Shown: one piece after another, positions 12,501 through 27,199 of the stretch
Numbering within the stretch: the first letter of the stretch is position 1
Layout: each line of letters begins with the position of its first letter
Assembly (NCBI RefSeq): GCF_964204645.1
Contig: NC_134030.1
Coordinates: 13,420,447 to 13,484,446 of the forward strand
DNA length: 64,000 nt
Source: Tubulanus polymorphus
Lineage: Eukaryota > Nemertea > Palaeonemertea > Tubulaniformes > Tubulanidae
Direction of reading: 5' to 3'
The notes under the pieces: generated by a model
Told to the model about the DNA's origin: nothing
Database searches by the model: none
What the model saw: the letters and a program-made list of their open reading frames with translations, nothing else
Translations under genes and position numbers: made by a program

Positions 12501-15479
12501 CAAGTTTTCCCCGTATCGAAAAAAGGAAAATGTCGGTGCGCAAAAGGGCTCAAATCGACGGGAAAAGTACATTTCGACACATTTCGAACTGAAAACGTCG
12601 TTCAGCGCGAGAAAATACGTTTTCTCATCAAGTTTTCCCCGTATCAAAAAAATGAAATTGTCGATGCGCAAAAGCGCTCAAATCGACGGGAAAAGCACAT
12701 TTCTACCCGAAAATTGCGTTCAGCGCGAGAAAAGACGTTTTCTCATCAAGTTTTCCCCGTATCGAAAAAAATGAAAATGTCGATGCGCAAAAGCGCTCAA
12801 ATCGACGGGAAAAGCACATTTCGACACATTTCGACCCGAAAACGTCGTTCAGTGCGAGAAAAGATGTTTTCTCGTCAAGTTTTCTCGGTATCGAAAAAAT
12901 GAAATTGTCGATGCGCAAAAGCGCTCAAATCGACGGAAAAAGCACATTTCGACCAGAAAACGTCGTTCAGCGCGAGAAAAGACGTTTTCTCATCAAGTTT
13001 TCCCCGTATCGAAAAAATGAAAATGTCGATGCGCAAAAGCGCTCAAATCGACGGGAAAAGTACATTTCGACATATTTCGACCCGAAAACGTCGTTAAGCG
13101 CGAGAAAAGATTTTTTCTCATCAAGTTTTCTCCGTATCGAAAAAATGAAAATGTCGATGCGCAAAAGCGCTCAAATCGACGGAAAAAGCACATTTCGACA
13201 CATTTCGACCCGAAAACGTCGTTCAGCGCGAGAAAAGATGTTTTCTCATCAAGTTTTCTCCGTATCGAAAAAATGAAATTGTCGATGCGCAAAAGCGCTC
13301 AAATCGACGGAAAAAGCACATTTCGACCAGAAAACGTCGTTCAACGCGAGAAAAGACGTTTTGTCATCAAGTTTTCCCCGTATCGAAAAATGAAAATGTC
13401 GGTGCGCAAAAGCGCTCAAATCGACGGGAAAAGCACATTTCGACACATTTCGACCCGAAAACGTCTTTCAGCGCGAGAAAAGACGTTTTCTCGTCAAGTT
13501 TTCCCCGTATCAAAAAAAATGAAATTGTCGATGCGCAAAAGCTCTCAAATCGACGGAAAAAGCACATTTCGACCCGAAAACGTCGTTCAGCGCGAGAAAA
13601 GACGTTTTCTCATCAAGTTTTCCCCGTATCAAAAAAAATGAAATTGTCGATGCGCAAAAGCGCTCAAATCGACGGAAAAAGCACATTTCGACCCGAAAAC
13701 GTCTTTCAGCGCGAGAAAAGACGTTTTCTCATCAAGTTTTCCCCGTATCAAAAAAAATGAAATTGTCGATGCGCAAAAGCTCTCAAATCGACGGAAAAAG
13801 CACATTTCGACCCGAAAACGTCGTTTAGCGCGAGAAAAGACGTTTTCTCATCAAGTTTTCCCCGTATCAAAAAAAAATGAAATTGTCGATGCGCAAAAGC
13901 GCTCAAATCGACGGGAAAAGTACATTTCGACATATTTCGACCCGAAAACGTCGTTCAGCGCGAGAAAAGATGTTTTCTCATCAAGTTTTCTCCGTATCGA
14001 AAAAATGAAAATGTCGGTGCGCAAAAGCGCTCAAATCGACGGGAAAAGCACATTTCGACACATTTCGACCCGAAAACGTCGTTCAGCGCGAGAAAAGATG
14101 TTTTCTCATCAAGTTTTCTCCGTATCGAAAAAATGAAATTGTCGATGCGCAAAAGCGCTCAAATCGACGGAAAAAGCACATTTCGACCAGAAAACGTCGA
14201 TCAACGCGAGAAAAGACGTTTTGTCATCAAGTTTTCCCCGTATCGAAAAAATGAAAATGTCGGTGCGCAAAAGCGCTCAAATCGACGGGAAAAGCACATT
14301 TCGACACATTTCGACCCGAAAACGTCTTTCAGCGCGAGAAAAGACGTTTTCTCGTCAAGTTTTCCCCGTATCAAAAAAAATGAAATTGTCGATGCGCAAA
14401 AGCTCTCAAATCGACGGAAAAAAGCACATTTCAAACCGAAAACGTCGTTCAGCGCGAGAAAAGACGTTTTCTCATCAAGTTTTCCCCGTATCAAAAAAAA
14501 TGAAATTGTCGATGCGCAAAAGCGCTCAAATCGACGGAAAAAGTACATTTCGACCCGAAAACGTCTTTCAGCGCGAGAAAAGACGTTTTCTCATCAAGTT
14601 TTCCCCGTTTCGAAAAAGGAAAGTGTCGATGCGCAAAAGCGCTCAAATCGACGAGAAAAGCACATTTCGACCCGAAAACGTCGTTCAGCGCGAGAAAAGA
14701 CGTTTTCTCATCAAGTTTTCCCCGTGTCGAAAAAATGAAAATGTCGATGCGCAAAAGCGCTCAAATCGACGGGAAAAGTACATTTCGACACATTTCGACC
14801 CGAAAACGTCGTTTTAGCGCGAGAAAAGATGTTTTCTCATCAAGTTTTCTCCGTATCGAAAAAATGAAATTGTCGATGCGCAAAAGCGCTCAAATCGACG
14901 GAAAAGCACATTTCGACCAGAAAACGTCGTTCAGCGCGAGAAAAGACGTTTTGTCATCAAGTTTTTCCCCGTATCGCTAAAATGAAAATGTCGGTGCGCA
15001 AAAGTGCTCAAATCTACGGGAAAAGCACATTTCGACACATTTCGACCCGAAAACGTCTTTCAGTGCGAGAAAAGACGTTTTCTCATCAAGTTTTCCACGT
15101 ATCAAAAAAAATGAAATTGTCGATGCGCAAAAACTCTCAAATCGACGGAAAAAGCACATTTCGACCCGAAAACGTCGTTCAGCGCGAGAAAAGACGTTTT
15201 CTCATCAAGTTTTCCCCGTATCAAAAAAAAAATGAAATTGTCGATGCGCAAAAGCGCTCAAATCGACGGAAAAAGCACATTTCGACCCGAAAACGTCTTT
15301 CAGCGCGAGAAAAGACGTTTTCTCATCAAGTTTTCCCCGTTTCGAAAAATGAAAATGTCGATGCGCAAAAGCGCTCAAATCGACGGGAAAAGCACATTTC
15401 GACACATTTCGACCCGAAAACGTCTTTCAGCGCAAGAAAGACGTTTTCTCATCAGATCTTCCCCGTATCGAAAAAATGA

Positions 15480-17460
15480 AAATGTCGATGCGCAAAAGCG
15501 CTCAAATCGACGGGAAAAGCACATTTCGAAACGAAAACGTCTTTCAGCGCGTGAAAAGACGTTTTCTCATCAAGTTTTCCCGGTTTCGAAAAATGAAATT
15601 GTCGATGCGCAAAAGCGCTCAAATCGACGGGAAAAGCAGATTTCGGCACATTTCGACCCGAAAACGTCTTTCAGCGCGAGAAAAGACGTTTTCTCATCAG
15701 ATCTTCCCCGTATCGAATAAATGAACATGTCGATATACTAAAGCGCTCAAATCGACGGAAAAAGCACATTTCGACCCGAAAACGTCGTTTAGTGCGAGAA
15801 AAGACGTTTTCTCATCAAGTTTTCTCCGTATCGAAAAAATGAAATTGTCTTTGCGCAAAAGTGCTCAAATCGACGGAAAAAGCACATTTCGACACGAAAA
15901 CGTCGTTCAGTGCGAGAAAAGACGTTTTCTCATCAAGTTTTCCCGGTATCGAAAAAATGAAAATGTCGATGCGCAAAAGCGCTCAAATCGACGAGAAAAG
16001 CACATTTCGACCCGAAAACGTCGTTCAGCGCGAGAAAAGACGTTTTCTCATCAAGTTTTCCCCGTTTCGAAAAATGAAAATGTCGATGCGCAAAAGCGCT
16101 CCAATCGACGGGAAAAGCACATTTCGACACATTTCGACCCGAAAACGTCTTTCAGCGCGAGAAAAGACGTTTTCTCATCAGATCTTCCCCGTATCGAAAA
16201 AATGAAATTGTCGATGCGCAAAAGCGCTCAAATCGACGGAAAAAGCACATTTCGACACATTTCGACCCAAAAACGTCGTTCAGCGCGAGAAAAGACGTTT
16301 TCACATCAAGTTTTCCCCGTATCGAAAAAATGAAATTGTCGATGCGCAAAAGCGCTCAAATCGACGGGATAAGTACATTTCGACACATTTCGACCCGAAA
16401 ACGTCGTTCAGCGCGAGAAAAGATGTTTTCTCATCAAGTTTTCCCCGTATCAAAAAAATGAAATTGTCGATGCGCAAAAGCGCTCAAATCGACGGGAAAA
16501 GCACATTTCGACCCGAAAACGTCGTTCAGCGCGAGAAAAGACGTTTTCTCATCAAGTGGTCCCCGTATCGAAAAAATGAAAATATCGATGCGCAGAAGCC
16601 CTCAAATCGAGTGTAAAAGCACATTTCGACACATTTCGACCCGAATACGTCGTTCAGCGCGAGAAAAGACGTTTTCTCATCAAGTTTTCCCCGTATCGAA
16701 AAAATGAAAATGTCGATGCGCAAAAGTGCTCAAATCGACGGAAAAAGCACATTTCGACCCGAAAACGTCGTTCAGTGCGAGAAAATACGTTTTCTCATCA
16801 AGTTTTCTCCGTATCGAAAAAATGAAATTGTCGATGCGCAAAAGCGCTCAAATCGACGGAAAAAGCACATTTCGACCAGAAAACGTCGTTCAGCGCGAGA
16901 AAAGACGTTTTCTCATCAAGTTTTCCCCGTATCGAAAAAATGAAATTGTCGATGCGCAAAAGCGCTCAAATCGACGGGAAAAGTACATTTCGACACATTT
17001 CGACCCGAAAACGTCGTTCAGCGCGAGAAAAGATGTTTTCTCATCAAGTTTTCCCCGTATAAAAAAAATGAAATTGTCGATGCGCAAAAGCGCTCAAATC
17101 GACGGAAAAGCACATTTCTACCCGAAAACGTCGTTCAGCGCGAGAAAAGACGTTTTCACATCAAGTGGTCCCCGTATCGAAAAAATGAAAATATCGATGC
17201 GCAGAAGCCCTCAAATCGATTGTAAAAGCACATTTCGACACATTTCGACCCGAATACGTCGTTCAGTGCGAGAAAAGACGTTTACTCAACAAGTTTTCTC
17301 CGTATCGAAAAAATGAAATTGTCTTTGCGCAAAAGTGCTCAAATCGACGGAAAAAGCACATTTCGACACGAAAACGTCGTTCAGCGCGAGAAAAGACATT
17401 TTCTCATCAAGTTTTCCCTGTATCGAAAAAAGGAAAATGTCGGTGCGCAAAAGGGCTCAA
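15480..17460. repeat. Higher-order satellite block B, copy 1 (2695-bp offset)
   Basis: About 2 kb recurring at +2695 (18175-20155). Matching frames include the 164-codon frames at 15839 and 18534 and the 114-codon frames at 15861 and 18556. Upstream of 15480 the offset becomes 2822, a difference of 127 bp, which is one long monomer gained or lost. Confidence 0.75.
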
Positions 17461-18174
17461 ATCGACGGGAAAAGCACATTTCGACACATTTCGACCCGAA
17501 AACGTCGTTCAGCGCGAGAAAAGACGTTTTCTCATCGAGTTTTCCCCATATCGAAAAAATGAAAATGTCGATGCGCAAAAGCGCTCAAATCGACGGGAAA
17601 AGTACATTTCGACACATTTCGACCCGAAAACGTCGTTTAGCGCGAGAAAAGATGTTTTCTCATCAAGTTTTCTCCGTATCGAAAAAATGAAATTGTCGAT
17701 GCGCAAAAGCGCTCAAATCGACGGAAAAGCACATTTCGACCAGAAAACGTCGTTCAGCGCGAGAAAAGACGTTTTGTCATCAAGTTTTCCCCGTATCGAA
17801 AAAATGAAAATGTCGGTGCGCAAAAGTGCTCAAATCTACGGGAAAAGCACATTTCGACACATTTCGACCCGAAAACGTCTTTCAGCGCGAGAAAAGACGT
17901 TTTCTCATCAAGTTTTCCACGTATCAAAAAAAATGAAATTGTCGATGCGCAAAAACTCTCAAATCGACGGGAAAAGCACATTTCGACCCGAAAACGTCGT
18001 TCAGCGCGAGAAAAGACGTTTTCTCATCAAGTTTTCCCCGTATCAAAAAAAAAATGAAATTGTCGATGCGCAAAAGCGCTCAAATCGACGGAAAAAGCAC
18101 ATTTCGACCCAAAAACGTCTTTCAGCGCGAGAAAAGACGTTTTCTCATCAAGTTTTCCCCGTTTCGAAAAATGA

Positions 18175-20155
18175 AAATGTCGATGCGCAAAAGCGCTCAA
18201 ATCGACGGGAAAAGCACATTTCGAAACGAAAACGTCTTTCAGCGCGTGAAAAGACGTTTTCTCATCAAGTTTTCCCGGTTTCGAAAAATGAAATTGTCGA
18301 TGCGCAAAAGCGCTCAAATCGACGGGAAAAGCAGATTTCGGCACATTTCGACCCGAAAACGTCTTTCAGCGCGAGAAAAGACGTTTTCTCATCAGATCTT
18401 CCCCGTATCGAATAAATGAACATGTCGATATACTAAAGCGCTCAAATCGACGGAAAAAGCACATTTCGACCCGAAAACGTCGTTTAGTGCGAGAAAAGAC
18501 GTTTTCTCATCAAGTTTTCTCCGTATCGAAAAAATGAAATTGTCTTTGCGCAAAAGTGCTCAAATCGACGGAAAAAGCACATTTCGACACGAAAACGTCG
18601 TTCAGTGCGAGAAAAGACGTTTTCTCATCAAGTTTTCCCGGTATCGAAAAAATGAAAATGTCGATGCGCAAAAGCGCTCAAATCGACGAGAAAAGCACAT
18701 TTCGACCCGAAAACGTCGTTCAGCGCGAGAAAAGACGTTTTCTCATCAAGTTTTCCCCGTTTCGAAAAATGAAAATGTCGATGCGCAAAAGCGCTCCAAT
18801 CGACGGGAAAAGCACATTTCGACACATTTCGACCCGAAAACGTCTTTCAGCGCGAGAAAAGACGTTTTCTCATCAGATCTTCCCCGTATCGAAAAAATGA
18901 AATTGTCGATGCGCAAAAGCGCTCAAATCGACGGAAAAAGCACATTTCGACACATTTCGACCCAAAAACGTCGTTCAGCGCGAGAAAAGACGTTTTCTCA
19001 TCAAGTTTTCCCCGTATCGAAAAAATGAAATTGTCGATGCGCAAAAGCGCTCAAATCGACGGGATAAGTACATTTCGACACATTTCGACCCGAAAACGTC
19101 GTTCAGCGCGAGAAAAGATGTTTTCTCATCAAGTTTTCCCCGTATCAAAAAAATGAAATTGTCGATGCGCAAAAGCGCTCAAATCGACGGGAAAAGCACA
19201 TTTCGACCCGAAAACGTCGTTCAGCGCGAGAAAAGACGTTTTCTCATCAAGTGGTCCCCGTATCGAAAAAATGAAAATATCGATGCGCAGAAGCCCTCAA
19301 ATCGAGTGTAAAAGCACATTTCGACACATTTCGACCCGAATACGTCGTTCAGCGCGAGAAAAGACGTTTTCTCATCAAGTTTTCCCCGTATCGAAAAAAT
19401 GAAAATGTCGATGCGCAAAAGTGCTCAAATCGACGGAAAAAGCACATTTCGACCCGAAAACGTCGTTCAGTGCGAGAAAAGACGTTTTCTCATCAAGTTT
19501 TCTCCGTATCGAAAAAATGAAATTGTAAATGCGCAAAAGCGCTCAAATCGACGGAAAAAGCACATTTCGACCAGAAAACGTCGTTCAGCGCGAGAAAAGA
19601 CGTTTTCTCATCAAGTTTTCCCCGTATCGAAAAAATGAAATTGTCGATGCGCAAAAGCGCTCAAATCGACGGGAAAAGTACATTTCGACACATTTCGACC
19701 CGAAAACGTCGTTCAGCGCGAGAAAAGATGTTTTCTCATCAAGTTTTCCCCGTATCAAAAAAATGAAATTGTCGCTGCGCAAAAGCGCTCAAATCGACGG
19801 AAAAGCACACTTCTACCCGAAAACGTCGTTCAGCGCGAGAAAAGACGTTTTCTCATCAAGTGGTCCCCGTATCGAAAAAATGAAAATATCGATGCGCAGA
19901 AGCCCTCAAATCGATTGTAAAAGCACATTTCGACACATTTCGACCCGAATACGTCGTTCAGTGCGAGAAAAGACGTTTTCTCATCAAGTTTTCTCCGTAT
20001 CGAAAAAATGAAATTGTCTTTGCGCAAAAGTGCTCAAATCGACGGAAAAAGCACATTTCGACACGAAAACGTCGTTCAGCGCGAGAAAAGACATTTTCTC
20101 ATCAAGTTTTCCCCGTATCGAAAAAAGGAAAATGTCGGTGCGCAAAAGGGCTCAA
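18175..20155. repeat. Higher-order satellite block B, copy 2
   Basis: Copy of 15480-17460. Part of it (about 18300-19500) recurs a third time near 24860-26060 at offset 6558, so block B is present at least three times and is interleaved with other blocks. Confidence 0.75.
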
Positions 20156-22859
20156 ATCGACGGGAAAAGCACATTTCGACACATTTCGAACTGAAAACGT
20201 CGTTCAGCGCGAGAAAAGACGTTTTCTCATCAAGTTTTCCCCGTATCAAAAAAATGTAATTGTCGATTCGCAAAAGCGCTCAAATCGACGGGAAAAGCAC
20301 ATTTCTACCCGAAAATTGCGTTCAGCGCGAGAAAAGACGTTTTCTCATCAAGTTTTCCCCGTATTGAAAAAAATGAAAATGTCGATGCGCAAAAGCGCTC
20401 AAATCGACGGGAAAAGCACATTTCGACCCGAAAACGTCGTTCAGTGCGAGAAAAGATGTTTTCTCATCAAGTTTTCTCGGTATCGAAAAAATGAAATTGT
20501 CGATGCGCAAAGCACTCAAATCGACGGAAAAAGCACATTTCGACCAGAAAACGTCGTTCAGCGCGAGAAAAGACGTTTTCTCATTAAGTTTTCCCCGTAT
20601 CGAAAAAATGAAAATGTCGATGCGCAAAAGCGCTCAAATCGACGGGAAAAGCAGATTTCGACACATTTCGACCCGAAAACGTCTTTCGGCGCGAGAAAAG
20701 ACGTTTTCTCATCAGATCTTCCCCGTATCGAAAAAATGAAAATGTCGATGCGCAAAAGCGCTCAAATCGACGGGAAAAGCACATTTCGAAACGAAAACGT
20801 CTTTCAGCGCGTGAAAAGACGTTTTCTCATCAAGTTTTCCCCGTTTCGAAAAATGAAATTGTCGATGCGCAAAAGCGCTCAAATCGACGGGAAAAGTACA
20901 TTTCGACCCGAAAACGTCGTTCAGCGCGAGAAAAGATGTTTTCTCATCAAGTTTTCCCCGTATCAAAAAAATGAAATTGTCGATGCGATAAAGCGCTCAA
21001 ATCGACGGGAAAAGCACATTTCGACCCGAAAACGTCGTTAAGCGCGAGAAAATACGTTTTCTCATCAAGTGGTCCCCGTATCGAAAAAATGAAAATATCG
21101 ATGCGCAGAAGCCCTCAAATCGATTGTAAAAGCACATTTCGACACATTTCGACCCGAATACGTCGTTCAGTGCGAGAAAAGACGTTTTCTCATCAAGTTT
21201 TCTCCGTATCGAAAAAATGAAATTGTCTTTGTGCAAAAGTGCTCAAATCGAAGGAAAAAGCACATTTCGACACGAAAACGTCGTTCAGCGCGAGAAAAGA
21301 CATTTTCTCATCAAGTTTTCCCCGTATCGAAAAAAGGAAAATGTCGATGCGCAAAAGCGCTCAAATCGACGGGAAAAGCACATTTCGACACATTTCGACC
21401 CGAAAACGTCGTTCAGTGCGAGAAAAGATGTTTTCTCATCAAGTTTTCTCGGTATCGAAAAAATGAAATTGTCGATGCGCAAAAGCGCTCAAATCGACGG
21501 AAAAAGCACATTTCGACCAGAAAACGTCGTTCAGCGCGAGAAAAGACGTTTTCTCATCAAGTTTTCCACGTATCGAAAAAATGAAAATGTCGATGCGCAA
21601 AAGCGCTCAAATCGACGGGAAAAGTACATTTCGACATATTTCGACCCGAAAACGTCGTTCAGCGCGAGAAAAGATGTTTTCTCATCAAGTTTTCTCCGTA
21701 TCGAAAAAATGAAATTGTCGATGCGCAAAAGCGCTCAAATCGACGGAAAAAGCACATTTCGACCAGAAAACGTCGTTCAACGCGAGAAAAGACGTTTTGT
21801 CATCAAGTTTTCCCCGTATCGAAAAAATGAAAATGTCGGTGCGCAAAAGCGCTCAAATCGACGGGAAAAGCACATTTCGACCCGAAAACGTCGTTCAGCG
21901 CGAGAAAGATGTTTTCTCATCAAGTTTTCTCCGTATCGAAAAAATGAAATTGTCGATGCGCAAAAGCGCTCAAATCGACGGAAAAAGCACATTTCGACCA
22001 GAAAACGTCGTTCAACGCGAGAAAAGACGTTTTGTCATCAAGTTTTCCCCGTATCAAAAAAATGAGATTGTCGATGCGCAAAAGCTCTCAAATCGACGGA
22101 AAAAGCACATTCCGACCCGAAAACGTCGTTCAACGCGAGAAAAGACGTTTTCTCATCAAGTTTTCCCCGTATCAAAAAAAATGAAATTGTCGATGCGCAA
22201 AAGCGCTCAAATCGACGGAAAAAGCACATTTCGACCCGAAAACGTCTTTCAGCGCGAGAAAAGACGTTTTCTCATCAAGTTTTCCCCGTTTCGAAAAAAG
22301 GAAAATGTCGATGCGCAAAAGCGCTCAAATCGACGAGAAAAGCACATTTCGACCCGAAAACGTCGTTCAGCGCGAGGAAAGACGTTTTCTCATCAAGTTT
22401 TCCCCGGTATCGAAAAAATGAAAATGTCGATGCGCAAAAGCGCTCAAATCGACGGGAAAAGTACATTTCGACAGATTTCGACCCGAAAACGTCGTTGAGC
22501 GCGAGAAAAGATGTTTTCTCATCAAGTTTTCTCCGTATCGAAAAAATGAAATTGTCGATGCGCAAAAGCGCTCAAATCGACGGAAAAGCACATTTCGACC
22601 AGAAAACGTCGTTCAGCGCGAGAAAAGACGTTTTGTCATCAAGTTTTCCCCGTATCGAAAAAATGAAAATGTCGGTGCGCAAAAGTGCTCAAATCGACGG
22701 GAAAAGCACATTTCGACACATTTCGACCCGAAAACGTCTTTCAGCGCGAGAAAAGACGTTTTCTCATCAAGTTTTCCACGTATCAAAAAAAATGAAATTG
22801 TCGATGCGCAAAAACTCTCAAATCGACGGAAAAAGCATATTTCGACCCGAAAACGTCGT

Positions 22860-25090
22860 TCAGCGCGAGAAAAGACGTTTTCTCATCAAGTTTTCCCGTA
22901 TCAAAAAAAAATGAAATTGTCGATGCGCAAAAGCGCTCAAATCGACGGAAAAAGCACATTTCGACCCAAAAACGTCTTTCAGCGCGAGAAAAGACGTTTT
23001 CTCATCAAGTTTTCCCCGTTTCGAAAAATGAAAATGTCGATGCGCAAAAGCGCTCAAATCGACGGGAAAAGCAGATTTCGGCACATTTCGACCCGAAAAC
23101 GTCTTTCAGCGCAAGAAAGACGTTTTCTCATCAGATCTTGCCCGTATCGAAAAAATGAAAATGTCGATGCGCAAAAGCGCTCAAATCGACGGGAAAAGCA
23201 CATTTCGACCCGAAAACGTCGTTCAGTGCGAGAAAAGATGTTTTCTCATCAAGTTTTCCCGGTTTCGAAAAATGAAATTGTCGATGCGCAAAAGCGCTCA
23301 AATCGACGGGAAAAGCAGATTTCGGCACATTTCGACCCGAAAACGTCTTTCAGCGCGAGAAAAGACGTTTTCTCATCAGATCTTCCCCGTATCGAATAAA
23401 TGAACATGTCGATATGCAAAAGCGCTCAAATCGACGGAAAAAGCACATTTCGACCCGAAAACGTCGTTTAGTGCGAGAAAAGACGCTTTCTCATCAAGTT
23501 TTCTCCGTATCGAAAAAATGAAATTGTCTTTGCGCAAAAGTGCTCAAATCGACGGAAAAAGCACATTTCGACACGAAAACGTCGTTCAGTGCAAGAAAAG
23601 ACGTTTTCTCATCAAGTTTTCCCGGTATCGAAAAAATGAAAATGTCGATGCGCAAAAGCGCTCAAATCGACGAGAAAAGCACATTTCGACCCGAAAACGT
23701 CGTTCAGCGCGAGAAAAGACGTTTTCTCGTCAAGTTTTCCCCGTATCAAAAAAATGAGATTGTCGATGCGCAAAAGCTCTCAAATCGACGGAAAAAGCAC
23801 ATTCCGACCCGAAAACGTCGTTCAACGCGAGAAAAGACGTTTTCTCATCAAGTTTTCCCCGTATCAAAAAAAATGAAATTGTCGATGCGCAAAAGCGCTC
23901 AAATCGACGGAAAAAGCACATTTCGACCCGAAAACGTCTTTCAGCGCGAAAAAAGACGTTTTCTCATCAAGTTTTCCCCGTATCGAAAAAATGAAAATGT
24001 CGATGCGCAAAAGCGCTCAAATCGACGGGAAAAGTACATTTCGACAGATTTCGACCCGAAAACGTCGTTGAGCGCGAGAAAAGATGTTTTCTCATCAAGT
24101 TTTCTCCGTATCGAAAAAAGGAAAATGTCGATGCGCAAAAGCGCTCAAATCGACGGAAAAGCACATTTCGACCAGAAAACGTCGTTCAGCGCGAGAAAAG
24201 ACGTTTTGTCATCAAGTTTTCCCCGTATCGAAAAAATGAAAATGTCGGTGCGCAAAAGTGCTCAAATCGACGGGAAAAGCACATTTCGACACATTTCGAC
24301 CCGAAAACGTCTTTCAGCGCGAGAAAAGACGTTTTCTCATCAAGTTTTCCACGTATCAAAAAAAATGAAATTGTCGATGCGCAAAAACTCTCAAATCGAC
24401 GGAAAAAGCATGTTTCGACCCGAAAACGTCGTTCAGCGCGAGAAAAGACGTTTTCTCATCAAGTTTTCCCCGTATCAAAAAAAAATGAAATTGTCGATGC
24501 GCAAAAACGCTCAAATCGACGGAAAAAGCACATTTCGACCCAAAAATGTCTTTCAGCGCGAGAAAAGACGTTTTCTCATCAAGTTTTCCCCGTTTCGAAA
24601 AATGAAAATGTCGATGCGCAAAAGCGCTCAAATCGACGGGAAAAGCAGATTTCGGCACATTTCGACCCGAAAACGTCTTTCAGCGCAAGAAAGACGTTTT
24701 CTCATCAGATCTTGCCCGTATCGAAAAAATGAAAATGTCGATGCGCAAAAGCGCTCAAATCGACGGGAAAAGCACATTTCGACCCGAAAACGTCGTTCAG
24801 TGCGAGAAAAGATGTTTTCTCATCAAGTTTTCCCAATTTCGAAAAATGAAATTGTCGATGCGCAAAAGCGCTCAAATCGACGGGAAAAGCAGATTTCGGC
24901 ACATTTCGACCCGAAAACGTCTTTCAGCGCGAGAAAAGACGTTTTCTCATCAGATCTTCCCCGTATCGAATAAATGAACATGTCGATATGCAAAAGCGCT
25001 CAAATCGACGGAAAAAGCACATTTCGACCCGAAAACGTCGTTTAGTGCGAGAAAAGACGCTTTCTCATCAAGTTTTCTCCGTATCGAAAA
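22860..25090. repeat. Satellite block with 1574-bp offset
   Basis: Frames at 23131, 23155, 23518 and 23540 recur at 24705, 24729, 25092 and 25114, all at +1574. This is a 13-monomer higher-order unit in tandem within the same array, distinct from the 3778- and 2695-bp periods. Confidence 0.7.
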
Positions 25091-27199
25091 AATGAAATTG
25101 TCTTTGCGCAAAAGTGCTCAAATCGACGGAAAAAGCACATTTCGACACGAAAACGTCGTTCAGCGCGAGAAAAGACGTTTTCTCATCAAGTTTTCCCGGT
25201 ATCGAAAAAATGAAAATGGCGATGCGCAAAAGCGCTCAAATCGACGAGAAAAGCACATTTCGACCCGAAAACGTCGTTCAGCGCGAGAAAAGACGTTTTC
25301 TCATCAAGTTTTCCCCGTTTCGAAAAATGAAAATGTCGATGCGCAAAAGCGCTCCAATCGACGGGAAAAGCACATTTCGACACATTTCGACCCGAAAACG
25401 TCTTTCAGCGAGAGAAAAGACGTTTTCTCATCAGATCTTCCCCGTATCGAAAAAATGAAATTGTCGATGCGCAAAAGCGCTCAAATCGACGGAAAAAGCA
25501 CATTTCGACACATTTCGACCCAAAAACGTCGTTCAGCGCGAGAAAAGACGTTTTCTCATCAAGTTTTCCCCGTATCGAAAAAATGAAATTGTCGATGCGC
25601 AAAAGCGCTCAAATCGACGGGAAAAGTACATTTCGACACATTTCGACCCGAAAACGTCGTTCAGCGCGAGAAAAGATGTTTTCTCATCAAGTTTTCCCCG
25701 TATCGAAAAAATGAAATTGTCGATGCGCAAAAGCGCTCAAATCGACGGGAAAAGCACATTTCGACCCGAAAACGTCGTTCAGCGCGAGAAAAGAGGTTTT
25801 CTCATCAAGTGGTCCCCGTATCGAAAAAATGAAAATATCGATGCGCAGAAGCCCTCAAATCGAGTGTAAAAGCACATTTCGACATATTTCGACCCGAATA
25901 CTTCGTTCAGCGCGAGAAAAGACGTTTTCTCATCAAGTTTTCCCCGTATCGAAAAAATGAAAATGTCGATGTGCAAAAGTGCTCAAATCGACGGAAAAAG
26001 CACATTTCGACCCGAAAACGTCGTTCAGTGCGAGAAAAGACGTTTTCTCATCAAGTTTTCTCCGTATCGAAAAAATGAAATTGTCTTTGCGCAAAAGCCC
26101 TCAAATCGACAGGAAAAGCACATTTCGACACATTTCGACCCGAAAACGTCTTTCAGTGCGAGAAAAGACGTTTTCTCATCAGATCTTCCCCGTATCGAAA
26201 AAATGAAAATGTCGATGCGCAAAAGCGCTCAAATCGACGGGAAAAGCACATTTCGAAACGAAAACGTCTTTCAGCGTGTGAAAAGACGTTTCCTAATCAG
26301 ATCTTCCCGCATCGAAAAAAATGAAAAATGAAATTGTCGATGCGCAAAAGCGCTCAAATCGACGGGAAAAGCAGATTTCGACACATTTCGACCCGAAAAC
26401 GTCTTTCAGCGCGAGAAAAGACGTTTTCTCATCAGATCTACCCCGTATCGAAAAAATGAAAATGTCGATGCGCAAAAGCGCTCAAATCGACGGGAAAAGC
26501 ACATTTCGACCCGAAAACGTCGTTCAGCGCGAGAAAAGATGTTTTCTCATCAGATCTTCCCCGTATCGAATAAATGAACATGTCGATATGCAAAAGCGCT
26601 CAAATCGACGGGAAAAGCACATTTCGACCCGAAAACGTCGTTCAGCGCGAGAAAAGACGTTTTCTCATCAAGTGTTCCCCGTATCGAAAAAATGAAAATA
26701 TCGATGCGCAGAAGCGCTCTAATCGATTGTAAAAGCACATTTCGACACATTTCGACCCGAAAACGTCGTTCAGCGCGAGAAAAGACGTTTTCTCATCAAG
26801 TTTTCCCCATATCGAAAAAATGAAAATGTCGATGCGCAAAAGTGCACAAATCGACGGAAAAAGCACATTTCGACCCGAAAACGTCGTTCAGTGCGAGAAA
26901 AGACGTTTTCTCATCAAGTTTTCTCCGTATCGAAAAAATGAAATTGTCTTTGCGCAAAAGTGCTCAAATCGACGGAAAAAGCACATTTCGACACGAAAAC
27001 GTCGTTCAGCGCGAGAAAAGACGTTTTCTCATCAAGTTTTCCCCGTATCGAAAAAAGGAAAATGTCGATGCGCAAAAGCGCTCAAATCGACGAGAAAAGC
27101 ACATTTCGACCCGAAAACGTCGTTCAGCGCGTGAAAAGACGTTTTCTCATCAGATCTTCCCCGTATCGAAAAAATGAAAATGTCGATGCGCAAAACCGC